A stretch of 64,000 bases of DNA from an uncultured Ilumatobacter sp. (GTDB lineage Bacteria; Actinomycetota; Acidimicrobiia; Acidimicrobiales; Ilumatobacteraceae), in assembly GCA_905182555.1 (NCBI GenBank), contig CAJJBX010000001.1, positions 62,001 through 126,000 on the forward strand. Direction: 5' to 3'. The position numbers and the translations under genes were made by a program. Positions 35,765-45,597 of this stretch are shown in pieces. A model generated the notes under the pieces. That model had not been told where the DNA came from. It ran no database searches and saw nothing but the letters and a program-made list of their open reading frames with translations. Position 1 is the first letter of the stretch, and each line of letters opens with the position of its first letter.

Positions 35765-37291
35765 TCAGAACGCGATGTGGGCGACGGTCAGCGTCGAGCA
35801 GTAAAAAATATCGCGATCGTCGCCGGCGGTGAGAAACATGCCGTTAGCGATCGGAGAGCCGACCTTGACGCGTGCGGTCACTTCGCCGGTCGGGGCATCG
35901 ATCACGACGACGTCGTCGGTGCCGGTAAAATCGTTGATAACAATCTCGCCTGACTCAGCGAATACTACGGGCTGCATGGTGGCGCGCACGTCGTTCGTCC
36001 AGAGCGTTTCGAGCGTCAGGTCGTCGAGGCCAGCCATGCCACCGTTGATCGAGTCCCAGCAGACAATTAAACCGTGGTCCGGGATGTGCACGGGTGGAGC
36101 GATGATGCCGCCTCCGGGAGTTTCGAAGGGGTGGGCTGTCGCAACCTCGCCACTGTCGAGATTGACGCGGAGGAGCTGCTGCGGCCCGGACCAAGGCGCA
36201 GCGTGCTGCCACGACAACTGCTTGCCGGGGGCGACCGCGAATCGTCCGTTTGGGTGCTTGCCGAAGATCGCACGAACGCCGGTGATGTCGCCACAGTTCA
36301 TAATCCAGCCGTGGTCGTTGGAGAGGCACGAATCCCACGCCATGCCGTGCGTGTCGTCAGTGCGATACGCGGGCTGCCATGTCTCGTCAAGACGTAAACC
36401 ATCGGGCTCGACCCACAGGCGGAACAGCCGGTCGACGCCGGGCACGTAGATGGCTTCGCCCTCCTCCGTCAGGTCGGCGGCGATTCGCCCCATCGACACC
36501 TCCGGGAGCGTGACCGGCTCATGGAGGAGTTCGAGCGACTCGGGGTCGAGTCGCGTCATTGTCGACCGCTTGTCACCTGCGAGTCGGAGATCCTTCGTGA
36601 CGATGGATCCATCACTCAGGATCAGTAAACCGTTGTGTGCCTGATCGACGGGCAACCGCTTCTCTGCGAGTATCTCGCAGTCGGGTGAGATGCGGTGAAG
36701 GTACGAGCCGTTTACGTTGTAGAGCGACCCGTTCGCGTGGGCCGCGATTGCGCCGCACCACACGTGGTCCCCGCAGGGAAGCGGTGGCGTTTCGGCCAAT
36801 ACTTCAAGTGTCTTCGGGTCAATGCGCTGCACCCATCCGAACGGCGGATCTCCGTGGAACGCAGCCATGGTCCCCGACAGGAACCACTCGCCCGGGTCGC
36901 GGCGAATCACCATCACGTTCCAGCGCCCGTTCCGCACACTCGACACCTGGGGGGTGCTCGCGTGAGCGTCCAACCGCCCGCGCGCATGCTTCTGGCGTCG
37001 GTTGCCCCCACACTCGACGGGCCAAGGGCTCGGCCAATAACCGGGATGTGTTGTATCGAGGTCGCGATCGGTCACGGAGTTATTGAAGCTGTTATCCAAT
37101 TGATAAAACGAGCCGGAGTTGTGCCCAAACAAAGTTCGATGAGCGGCTTGGACAAGGCGGGTCGTGGTCGTGGCCGATAGCGAGCGAACCAATTCTGACC
37201 ATGACTCGAGCGTCGGTGTTTCCCGAGTCACTCGAATGCGGCAGGAGATACCTTTGCCGATGGTGCGAATCTCGTTCTGCCGTGCGCACAC
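35765..37291 (-). CDS. Unrecognised beta-propeller-like protein
   Basis: I do not recognise a named family. The product (about 508 residues from GTG 37291, possibly shorter) is soluble and rich in beta strands. It has repeated blade-like units: WVQRIDPKTLEVLAETPPL, LHRISPDCEILAEKRLPV, MTRLDPESLELLHEPVTL, LLRVNLDSGEVATAHPFET and VVVIDAPTGEVTARVKVG. Each ends with a residue-x-x-G/L turn as in SMP-30/gluconolactonase or PQQ-like propellers. Conserved-looking His/Trp clusters (DDTHGMAWDSC, NDHGWIMNCGD) could bind metal. Convergent with the MFS gene; 203 bases without a gene separate it from the acyltransferase stop. Confidence 0.6.
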   Translation of the reverse strand: MCARQNEIRTIGKGISCRIRVTRETPTLESWSELVRSLSATTTTRLVQAAHRTLFGHNSGSFYQLDNSFNNSVTDRDLDTTHPGYWPSPWPVECGGNRRQKHARGRLDAHASTPQVSSVRNGRWNVMVIRRDPGEWFLSGTMAAFHGDPPFGWVQRIDPKTLEVLAETPPLPCGDHVWCGAIAAHANGSLYNVNGSYLHRISPDCEILAEKRLPVDQAHNGLLILSDGSIVTKDLRLAGDKRSTMTRLDPESLELLHEPVTLPEVSMGRIAADLTEEGEAIYVPGVDRLFRLWVEPDGLRLDETWQPAYRTDDTHGMAWDSCLSNDHGWIMNCGDITGVRAIFGKHPNGRFAVAPGKQLSWQHAAPWSGPQQLLRVNLDSGEVATAHPFETPGGGIIAPPVHIPDHGLIVCWDSINGGMAGLDDLTLETLWTNDVRATMQPVVFAESGEIVINDFTGTDDVVVIDAPTGEVTARVKVGSPIANGMFLTAGDDRDIFYCSTLTVAHIAF

Positions 37292-37494
37292 AGGCAGCTC
37301 GTTGCAACCGGAATTCCCCGAAACGTCGAATCATGCTGAACGTTCCTCGACTCGCTCGGCACAGCGGTTCGCGAAGGCAACGGAAACCGGGTCGGTTCGG
37401 AAATCGTCCTCGATAACAACGGCCAACTGACCTCCGCTACGCCGCAGATCACCCCAGTGAAGAGTGGGAGAAATATTTCCTGGATGCTTTATTT

Positions 37495-38493
37495 TCAGCC
37501 TAAGTCGGGCCAGGAGCGTTTGGCTCTGCGGCGTTTGCCGGCGGCGCCCATTTTGCGTCGATCGGCAAGATCCCAGTCACGGCGCCAGCTGGTGTGCTCA
37601 GGGCCTGTCAGTGACGGGCTTTCACCGCGCGCTGCCCGGCTGCGGGCCGACCAGTAGTCGGTGAGCGCTTCGTCGCCCAGCACGGTGGCTTCGGCTTCGA
37701 TGCGGGCGTTAAATCGACGTGTCGATTCGCCATCTTCTGCCCACATCGGGGCGCCGAAGACGACTTTGGTGCTCCCCGGCTTCGGACGCTTCATACCTTT
37801 GCCGAAGATTGATCCGGTTCCATCGATGAACACGGGTACAACGGGTGCGCCGGTCTTCGATGATAGGTAGGCAGCACCACCCTTGAATTCTTGGCCCCAG
37901 CCGTCGGGGGAGCGCCCGCCCTCTGGGTAGATGATAAGGCTGCTGCCCTTGTCCACGAGTCCCACAAGCAGGTCGCTTGACTTGCGTCCAGTGACCTCAC
38001 GATCGATCGGGACAGCGTTCAGCGCGAGTGCCGAGATAACGGCCTTCCACTTCTTGTTGAAGAAATAGTCGGCAGCGGCAGCAACCACGAGGTCACGTCG
38101 CCACACGAGCGGAATTGACCGGATCATCAGGCCGGTGTCCAAGTGGCTGTGGTGCGTCGGAGCAAAGATCACGGGTGGTGGAGTTTCGAGACGCTGCAGC
38201 GACGCGAGCCGGTCGACGCCGGTGACCTCAGGGTTGGTCAGGATGCGAGCAGCGAGACGCATCGGCCCCTCGGTGATCACGCCACGAATGCTCGAGGCGA
38301 GTGGGCGACGGGCCCAGCCGGTGTCGTAGTGCGCACCCAGCCCGGACGCCTCGGGCGGTACTTCAACTCCGCGTGGCACCGTGGGTGCTCGGAACGGGAA
38401 CCCGAAGTTGCGTAGGGGCGTGGTCGCTTGGCGTACGGCGCTTTCTGCGTTGCCGGCGAGCTTCTGTGCCCGCTTCATGTAGGGATTCGCCAT
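37495..38493 (-). CDS. PlsC-like lysophospholipid acyltransferase
   Basis: A 332-residue protein. The acyltransferase block I is THHSHLDTGLM (HxxxxD) near residue 112, block III YPEGGRSPDGWGQ near 193, and block IV VPVFIDGTGSIFG. It transfers an acyl chain from acyl-CoA or ACP to a lysophospholipid or related alcohol at the membrane. It is the last gene of a four-gene operon (acyl reductase-HAD, alcohol dehydrogenase, LarA-like, PlsC-like), 17 bases after the LarA-like stop. Confidence 0.85.
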   Translation of the reverse strand: MANPYMKRAQKLAGNAESAVRQATTPLRNFGFPFRAPTVPRGVEVPPEASGLGAHYDTGWARRPLASSIRGVITEGPMRLAARILTNPEVTGVDRLASLQRLETPPPVIFAPTHHSHLDTGLMIRSIPLVWRRDLVVAAAADYFFNKKWKAVISALALNAVPIDREVTGRKSSDLLVGLVDKGSSLIIYPEGGRSPDGWGQEFKGGAAYLSSKTGAPVVPVFIDGTGSIFGKGMKRPKPGSTKVVFGAPMWAEDGESTRRFNARIEAEATVLGDEALTDYWSARSRAARGESPSLTGPEHTSWRRDWDLADRRKMGAAGKRRRAKRSWPDLG

Positions 38494-38510
38494 CTCGGGA
38501 CCGTCTCGTC

Positions 38511-40092
38511 TTACTTAACGTCAGCGACGAGGACAGACGGAACGTGAAGGTGGGTCACCGTCGGAGCACGGCCAACGACATCGCTGGCGATCTCGAAGGC
38601 ATCGTTCATTGTCGATGCCGGCGTGAAGCCGAGACGACGAACCGTCGGGGCATCGCCGCCGACGATGATGACCTTGCCGGCGTGCTGCTGGCCGTGTGCA
38701 CCCCAGTACCAGGCATAGAACGGGTGGACGCCGTGATAGGCGTTGCCGGTGCGGTACAGGTGGCGGTACCACTCGTCCTCGGCGTACTTCTTTTCCCATT
38801 TTTCACTCATCACGGCCGGATCGGTCGTGTCGGTGAGCACTTCTTCGAAGAAGTCGATGTAGCTCGGGTGATGGACGGGGTTGAAGTCGCGGTACGTCGG
38901 GTGCGTCATGATGATCACGCCGCCTTCACGAACGAGCGGCTTACCGCGGTACATGTTGAACAGGTAGCCGAGGCCCATACACATCACGAGGATCGGGTTC
39001 ATGACGCCCTCAGGGTTGTACGGGCAGATGTATGGGATGCCCATGGTCAAGATGTCGGTCTGACCCTCGACTTCGACCAAATGCTGGGCGTACACATGCT
39101 TCAGCGTCTCTTCGTGCACGGTCGGTGTGAACCCGGCCTGTACCGAGGTCATCTCGTATGGTGACTCGATCGAGTGCATGATTTTGCGACGAGCCTTCAG
39201 CGGCATCGCGCTCAACGACTTCTGCGTGGCGAGGTAGGTGGCGCGGTCCTTCGCGTTCCACTCCCATTCGCGTTTGGCGAGGAAATCGAACGGCTTCGGG
39301 AACGTGTTGGTGTTGAGCGTGGTCTCGACCGTGAAGATCTGCGGGCCACTTTCACGCAGAACTTCACCCATCCTCCACAGGCTCTGGTGTAGTGCGCTGT
39401 GGTGGCGGTCCATGAGGCTGCGAGTGTTCTGCAGCGTCTTCGGGTTGTGGTGGAAGCTGAGGCAACGGTACGAGGCGACGCCCGTGGTGATCGACTTCCA
39501 ACCGCCATCCATCGCGACCTGGTTGACGTTGGCGTAAACAACGAGGTCTGACTCGGCAACACGCTTGTTGATCTCGAGGACTTCACCTTCTTCGGTCTCA
39601 CCGATCACGGTGAGGTTGTCGTAGTCCTCAGCGTCGTGCTGGTACAGCGTGCCACGTGGGTGGAACGCATCGAAGATGCGATCTCCGAGCACGTGCTTGA
39701 GCTCGTAGTCGTGCATTCGACGGTGCAGGCCAAGTGCTGCGATGAGGTGGACGTCGTCGACGCCGGCCGCGGCGGCCAGTTCGAGCACTGCCTCGATGAT
39801 CCGCTGGCGCGTGTCGGGGCGGCGCATCTTCGGGAGCGACAGCGAGGCGTCGTCGAAGCAGATGGTCAGCTTCATGCCGGGCTTGAGCAGCGTCGGCAAC
39901 GGGTCGGAGTCCATTGAGGCCGCAGAACGCCTGGTTGCCCTCGGGGTCCTCGATGCCCGCAAGTGGCACCTGGCTGGAGGCTGCTCGGCTGCGATCGGCG
40001 GGCAGCCGTTCGAGGCTGAAGTTCTCGCCGCGCCAAAAGAGCATGGGTGGAGTCGAGCGATCGACGTCAAGAACAAATCCGGGGCGTGGCAT
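38511..40092 (-). CDS. LarA-like DUF2088 protein, frameshifted near the N-terminus
   Basis: Joined length is about 527 residues. The first 56 residues (MPRPGFVLDVDRSTPPML... EGNQAFC) are in one frame. The frame breaks near 39920 at a GG, and the rest continues SMDSDPLPTLLKPGMKLTICFDD, the LarA/DUF2088 N-terminal signature. LIAALGLHRRM and a long C-terminal domain with repeated His (HHSALHQSLW, MTHPTYRDF, YHGVHPFYAWYWGAHG) follow. LarA racemases use a nickel-pincer cofactor, but this long C-terminal variant is not lactate racemase proper and its reaction is unknown. It lies between an alcohol dehydrogenase and an acyltransferase in one operon. Confidence 0.75.
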
Positions 40093-40207
40093 CAGATGAC
40101 CCTTTCAAAAGGTGTCGCAGCAGAGTGGGTGGCTGCCGAGGAAACGAGCCTGGCAGGACGAGGAGCCGAAGCGGAGCGGCGGTGATCTGGTGTGGGGGAT
40201 AGGACCA

Positions 40208-41420
40208 TCAGCTATCTCCAGTGCGCAAGTCAAATGCGATTTTAACGGCGCCGCGTCGGCCGGCGGTCGCCGCGTGGGCGAGGGCGTCGGCGTGATCGGC
40301 GAGCGGGTAGGTGGCCGAAAGCAAGCGCTCGGCCTCGAAGTGGTTGGCGGTGTCGACGGCGAGGTCAAGCTGCTGCTGCGGTGCTGCCGTCGCCGAGGGT
40401 CTCGGTGCCGTAGGTGTAGGCGCCCTTCAACTCGGTCTCGCGGTGCCAGAGCCCAGTGAGGTCGAGCGTGACGTCGGCCGGCATGCCAAGCAGTACGACT
40501 CGACCACGCGGTTTGGTCATTGCGAGTGCATTGACCACCGACGAGTTCGATCCGACAGCGTCGATGGTGACGTGCGCACCGGAGGTCAGTTGGCCACCGA
40601 CGACCATTCCGCCGACCTGGCGACGAACAGCGCTCTGCATTTGGCTGTCGGGAACGACGACGTCGGCTCCGAGTGCCTTGGCGAGGGCTTGTTGGTGCGG
40701 GTAGCGAGCCCCGACGACGATGCGGGCTTCTGGCACGTATTGCTTGAGGCCAGCAATCGCTGCCAGGCCCATGGTGCCAGCGCCGAGGACGGCCACGACG
40801 GGATTCTCAATGCCGGCCAGGCTCGAAAGGCTGAGGAGGGCAGCGTGAATACCGCCAGCGAGTGGTTCGACAAGGACGGCTCGTTCGTCTGGCATCGAGT
40901 CGTCAATGTGATGGAGCTGCGAGTCGTGCGCCCAGAACCAGGGGGCCCAGCCGCCGCCGGTTGAGCAGCAGAAGCCGGTTTGGATTCCCGCTTCGAGTGC
41001 CCCACCGTTTGAGTTCATGGCGAGGTGGGCGTAATCGTCGCCGTCCGCCGGTGAGGCGCCCTTGAAGGGGAGTGGCAGCCCGCGGGCGGCATGGCCAAGA
41101 ACCGGTTCGAGAATGACGCGTTGGCCCGACTCGAGTTCGCCCACGACCTCGTGGCCGGGGACAAACGGGAAGCTAACCCAGTCTTCGAAGTAGGTCGATG
41201 CATGTCCTTGGACGAGCGAGATGTCTGAGCCGCAGATCCCCGCAAGGCGGGTCTTTACCTGATGCCAGCCGGTGGTGTCTGTGCCTCCAGGGCAGGATGG
41301 ATCGTCGATCCAGCGAAGGTCGAGCAAGACCATTTTTGCCGCCATGGTTGGCGACACGGCTGACGCAATACGGGCCATGCCGAGCTTGGCGACGTTGCGG
41401 CGGACCTGCAGTGCCCTCAT
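40208..41420 (-). CDS. Medium-chain alcohol dehydrogenase (zinc MDR type), frameshifted near the C-terminus
   Basis: About 403 residues. ATG 41420 overlaps the stop of the reductase-HAD gene (ATGA). LAGICGSDISLVQGH and FPFVPGHEVVGE carry the catalytic zinc Cys and His-Glu. A structural-zinc Cys cluster is not visible. The Rossmann loop is VVAVLGAGTMGLAAIAG. The frame breaks near 40380 at GCAGCAGCAG; beyond it the next frame gives QQQLDLAVDTANHFEAERLL and ends GAVKIAFDLRTGDS at 40208. It probably oxidises or reduces an alcohol/aldehyde linked to the upstream acyl reductase. Confidence 0.82.
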
Positions 41421-43771
41421 GAAACGAATGCCTTTCGTTCGCGCTCGCTCATCGACTTGCCAATCGGCAAGATCGACTGTGATGAGCCCGATGCCTTGCT
41501 CCAGTTTTCGACGAGCCAGCCGCGCTTGCGAGCAATCGTGGCAAGCCGAGTTTCTGGGTTGACGGCAACGGGGAAGCCGACCGCTTCGAACAGTGGGAGG
41601 TCGGAAGAAGAGTCGGCATAGGCCACGCACTCGTTGATGTCGAGGCCTTCGCGATCGCAGTAATCGGCAAGCAGCTGTGCGCGGGCCTCGCCGGTCGGCG
41701 GTACGACAGGCATTTCACCGGTGTAGGTTCCGTTGGGTTTGACGGTCATTTCGGCAGCGAAGATCTCGTCGAACAGCGGGCGCAGGCCCTCGACGTTGAA
41801 GCTCAGTGCACCGGTGATCAAGATCGTGCGGTGGCCCGCAGCGCGATGCTCACGTACACGGCGGAGGCCATCGGGGAAGCTCTTGGCCATGATGAGCTGC
41901 GTCATCATTTCGCGTGCATCGGCCTCGACCTGAGCAACCGGTGCGTTCTCGTAGCGACGATAAAAGTGGCGCAGGAAGTCGGTGCGGTCTTGGCGATCGA
42001 TTTTCAGGAGGCCCGGGGCTTGGAGCAGCGTGCGGAACACGTAGCGGAGGCGCTCGGGTGTATCGAGGCGGCGGGTGGCCAGCCACGAGTAGCTCTCGAC
42101 GACGTTCGATGCGATCAGTGTGTTCTCGAGGTCGAAGGCCGCGACGTGGCGTTTCGGGTCGAGGACCTGCTTGCGCATCCGGCCCATACGGTCGGTTGCC
42201 TTTGACTTGCCTGGAGTGGACTTGACGCGGGCGTGCTGAACGATTGACGGCAAGTGAATGTTGTTGACGTAGTGATCCCAATCGACCACCCGCGGGTCGA
42301 AGTTGAAGTCGCGCTGGTCGTCAGCATCGAGTGTGTCCCACAGGCCGAGCAGGTTGTCGATCTGGTAAATCGCTTCGCACTCGGTATAGAGGCCGTACAG
42401 CTCGACGTATTCGAGCGCCCGCTCGATGTCTTGCCGCTTTGATTCCAGTTCGGCGGCAAAGTCGGCCTGCTTGCCGCGCAGGGGGAGGGTCTGCAACGCC
42501 TTCTCGGCGGTGGTCAATACCTTCTGGGCCCGCGTCAGCTGCTTCTGAACGCGCCCGCGACCGGGGAACTTCCATTCGGGAACAATGATCGGCTGACCGT
42601 CTTTGTCGTACAGCGGATTGTCCGTGAAGAACTTGGTGGTCCAGTCGACCATGGCTCGGTAGCGCAGCGGGTTGACGCCACCTGATGCGACCTGGCTGAT
42701 CCGGGGGGCCTTGTCGGGCCCGGCGCCGGCGACACCGATGATCGCGGCAACCACGATGTCGACGGGGATGACGTCGACCGTGCCCTCGGGGACGCCGGGG
42801 AACTCTTTGAGGAGGCCGCCAGCGAAGGAGATGATGACTGGCTCAGCCATGCGGAACCCGCGGATCCACCCCGGATTCGGTTCGGCCCAGGCCGACTCGA
42901 TAATTGACGGTCGCACGATCGAGACGGGTACAGCGCCCTTCACCTCGGTGAGCGCCTGCTCGCCGAGTGCCTTCGTGTACGCGTACGCATCGGGCCACCC
43001 GAGGCTGGCGGCACGCGACCGGCCGGCGTCGACCAGTTCGGCACGAACCCAGCGCTCACGAAGCTGCTCGGTTTTCGCGGCGAGTGCCGGTGCGCCCGCA
43101 GCGCCGAGTTCGGTGCGTGCGTCCTTGCGGAACCGTTCGAGGTTTTCGCGGGTTCGGCTGATTGCTTCGGTGTCGCCCTTCAGGCGGCGGGCCGATGCGA
43201 CTTCACTGCGCCAATCGAGGCCGATGTCCCATGGGCCTTCGCTCACCAGCTCTTCTGGCGCTCGGCCGCGACGGTTGCCGGCGACGTAGCAGGTGGACAC
43301 CGCAACGATGTGGGGGGTGATGCCGATCTCGTTGCAGAGTTCAGCGATGCGTACGGGGCCAAGCAGGTTGATCTCGACGGCCGAGTTGAGCGGCGAGTCG
43401 AACGAGACGGCTGCGGCCGAGTGAATGATGGTGTCGCAACTGGCGAATGTCGCCCGGTCGGTGTCGTCGAGGTCGAGGCCGTCACGGCTGACGTCACCGG
43501 CGATCGTCGTGATGCGACGGTCGGTCATTTCCGTGAAAGTCTCGCGGGAACCAGGTGCACCGAACGTCTCGCGGAGCCGGTCGAACGCGTTGTTCTTCAG
43601 GATCTCCTTCTGCGTCCGCTTGGCCGCAGGAGTGCGTTTACCGTCGCGAACAAGCAGGACGAGTTCGCAGTCGGGGACGGAGCGCAGCATGCGCTCGACC
43701 AATGCCGTGCCAACAAAACCGGTCGAACCGGTGATGGCAATACGTTTGCCCGCAAGGGATTCTGCGATCAC
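41417..43771 (-). CDS. Fatty acyl reductase-like SDR fused to a HAD-IB phosphatase
   Basis: A 784-residue two-domain protein. Residues about 1-480 form an extended SDR of the male-sterility/fatty acyl-CoA reductase type: GKRIAITGSTGFVGTAL, IIHSAAAVSFDSPL, VAVSTCYVAGN and the catalytic YAYTK with a downstream substrate-binding region. Residues about 560-784 form a HAD-IB domain: AAFDLENTLIASN (motif I, with Glu at the second acidic position), LITGALSFN (II), TVKPNG (III) and YADSSSDLPLF (IV). The fusion suggests reduction of an acyl thioester together with a phosphate transfer or removal step. It is the first gene of the operon under the palindrome at 43795. Confidence 0.85.
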   Translation of the reverse strand: MIAESLAGKRIAITGSTGFVGTALVERMLRSVPDCELVLLVRDGKRTPAAKRTQKEILKNNAFDRLRETFGAPGSRETFTEMTDRRITTIAGDVSRDGLDLDDTDRATFASCDTIIHSAAAVSFDSPLNSAVEINLLGPVRIAELCNEIGITPHIVAVSTCYVAGNRRGRAPEELVSEGPWDIGLDWRSEVASARRLKGDTEAISRTRENLERFRKDARTELGAAGAPALAAKTEQLRERWVRAELVDAGRSRAASLGWPDAYAYTKALGEQALTEVKGAVPVSIVRPSIIESAWAEPNPGWIRGFRMAEPVIISFAGGLLKEFPGVPEGTVDVIPVDIVVAAIIGVAGAGPDKAPRISQVASGGVNPLRYRAMVDWTTKFFTDNPLYDKDGQPIIVPEWKFPGRGRVQKQLTRAQKVLTTAEKALQTLPLRGKQADFAAELESKRQDIERALEYVELYGLYTECEAIYQIDNLLGLWDTLDADDQRDFNFDPRVVDWDHYVNNIHLPSIVQHARVKSTPGKSKATDRMGRMRKQVLDPKRHVAAFDLENTLIASNVVESYSWLATRRLDTPERLRYVFRTLLQAPGLLKIDRQDRTDFLRHFYRRYENAPVAQVEADAREMMTQLIMAKSFPDGLRRVREHRAAGHRTILITGALSFNVEGLRPLFDEIFAAEMTVKPNGTYTGEMPVVPPTGEARAQLLADYCDREGLDINECVAYADSSSDLPLFEAVGFPVAVNPETRLATIARKRGWLVENWSKASGSSQSILPIGKSMSERERKAFVS

Positions 43772-43794
43772 GTTTCACGTTCTATCACGAATCG

Positions 43795-43810
43795 TCTACC
43801 AATTGGTAGA
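43795..43810. promoter_or_regulatory. Perfect 16-bp palindrome, probable TetR operator
   Basis: TCTACCAATTGGTAGA is a perfect inverted repeat. It lies in the 73-base gap between the divergent reductase-HAD gene (start 43771) and the TetR gene (start 43845). Position and symmetry fit autoregulation and control of the lipid operon by the TetR protein. Confidence 0.65.
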
Positions 43811-43844
43811 GAGAGATGTCATGATGGTGCAATGGAGGTAGCCA

Positions 43845-44438
43845 GTGACCGATCGAACGACGCGTGAGCGGATCCTCGATGCGGCGCTCGACCTGTTCGG
43901 CGTACGTGGCGTTGTTGCCGTGTCGCTCGATGAGATCGCCCGCGCCGTCGGGGTACGCAAACAGACGGTGCTGTACTGGTTTGACTCGAAGGAAGCCCTG
44001 CTTGACGGGGTCCTCGACAAGGTTGCTGCCGAATTGGTGATCGTGATCGACGCCGCAGTCAGGTCGGCGCCTGACGATCCGCTTGACCGGATCGACGCCG
44101 TTGTTCGGGCGGTGTTCCGGCCCGCTGTTCGCCGACCTGGGCTGCTCGGATTGGTCCGTGAGGTCAGCCGATTAAGCCAGGGGCAGGCTGATCGACTTGC
44201 CGAACGCATCGCTCCGCTCATCGACCGTGCCGTTGCCTACCTTGGCGATGAGATGGCAGCAGGGCGACTCAGGGCGGGCGACCCGCGGCTGATTGCAGCA
44301 CTCGGGTACGCAACAATTACGGGTATCGCGACCGAGCCCGAAGTGCTGCGTGCAGTGGGCTGGACCGCCGATACAGCGGGGTTGCGATCGCTCCGTGACG
44401 AACTTCGAGCATTTCTGCGCGCCGCACTCCAAGCCTGA
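43845..44438 (+). CDS. TetR-family transcriptional regulator
   Basis: A 197-residue TetR protein. The N-terminal helix-turn-helix is RERILDAALDLFGVRGVVAVSLDEIARAVGVRKQTVLYWF (residues 5-44), followed by an all-helical ligand domain. GTG 43845 has GGAGG nine bases upstream. It is divergent from the acyl-reductase operon with a perfect palindrome between them, so it probably represses both. Ligand unknown; acyl-CoA is typical for regulators in such loci. Confidence 0.87.
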   Translation: MTDRTTRERILDAALDLFGVRGVVAVSLDEIARAVGVRKQTVLYWFDSKEALLDGVLDKVAAELVIVIDAAVRSAPDDPLDRIDAVVRAVFRPAVRRPGLLGLVREVSRLSQGQADRLAERIAPLIDRAVAYLGDEMAAGRLRAGDPRLIAALGYATITGIATEPEVLRAVGWTADTAGLRSLRDELRAFLRAALQA

Positions 44439-44492
44439 CCGGCTGCGTTCCTGACCGGCTGCGTTCGTGACCGCCAGCCCTGCCGACGCGAC

Positions 44493-45597
44493 TCAGTGAG
44501 CGGTGTTGTGACGGCGGCGCCCGTGTCGCTCGAAGGCGAGTTCGACGAGTCGATCGATGATCTCGGGGTAGCTGACCCCGTCGGCGATCCACATTTTTGG
44601 GAACATCGAGATGGGCGTGAAGCCGGGCATCGTGTTCACCTCGTTGAGTAGGAACCCGCGACCTGGTCTGCCGTTGATCTCGGTACTCGGGTCTTCCCAG
44701 AAAAAGTCGACGCGCGCGAGTCCGTCGCACCGCAGTGCTCGGAACGTCGCGATCGCAAGTTCCTTCGCCTCACTCAGCGCGGCCTCGCCAATGGGTGCTG
44801 GAATAACCGCGTATGAGCCGCTGCTCAGGTACTTGTCTTCGTAGCTGTAAAACTCGTCACCTGGCACGATCTCACCGGGCGTCGCCGCTTTCGGATCGGT
44901 GTTGCCGAGAACGGCGACTTCGATCTCTTTGCCAACAACGGCTTCTTCGACGACGATCATCTCGTCGTAGCTGAGCGCCAGGTCGATGGCGTCTCGAAGT
45001 TCCCCGATGGTGCTCGCTTTGGACACGCCAATCGACGAACCCATGTTTGCGGGCTTGACGAATGCGGGGAGGCCAAGGTCGTTGGCGATGTCTTGGGCGA
45101 GGCCGGCCGTCAACTCGTGTTCAGCGAAGGCCCGATAGCGGGCCTGTGGAATGTCAGCAGCGGTGCAGACTTGCTTGGCCATTGCCTTGTCCATGGCAAC
45201 TGCCGAGCCAAGGACTCCAGAGCCGGCGGCGCGGCGTGAGCTCGAGCAGGCCCTGCACCGTGCCGTCTTCGCCCATCGGGCCGTGCAGCAGCGGCATGAC
45301 GACGGTTCGTCCTCCAGCAGCGGAGGCGCTCGCAAGCACTGGTGTCGGCGAGACATCCGAACCTGATGGGTCGAGCCGAGCGGGGAGCGCGCCTGGGCCT
45401 TGGCGGAGTGCGGCAAGCGCACCGTCAGCAAGCGCCCACTGCCCGTCGGTCGAAATTCCGATCGGCGTGATGTCGTACTTTGCGGGGTCCGCAGCTGCTA
45501 GGACATGCGCGGCTGTCGTGCACGACACGTCGTGTTCGGCGCTCTGGCCGCCAAACAACACGATCAGATTGATCCGCTCTGTTTCATCACCGGGCAT
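44493..45597 (-). CDS. ddl: D-alanine--D-alanine ligase, frameshifted
   Basis: An ATP-grasp ligase that makes D-Ala-D-Ala for peptidoglycan. The N-terminal part has NLIVLFGGQSAEHDVS and MPLLHGPMGEDGTVQGLLEL. The frame breaks near 45222-45236 in a GC-rich run, where the expected five residues before GSGVLGSAVAMDKAMAK are replaced by 13 bases of CCGCGCC repeats. The remaining protein is intact: PAFVKPANMGSSIGVSK, VVEEAVVGKEIEVAVLG, RVDFFWED and FLLNEVNTMPGFT. Joined length is about 368 residues. Because Ddl is normally essential, a sequence error is likelier than gene loss. Its ATG overlaps the murF ATG on the other strand. Confidence 0.88.

Noticed and set aside
40365..40367. TGA after GDGSTAAAA in the alcohol dehydrogenase as selenocysteine
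   Set aside because: The in-frame continuation is not dehydrogenase-like; the next frame continues the family sequence to 40208, so an indel explains it.
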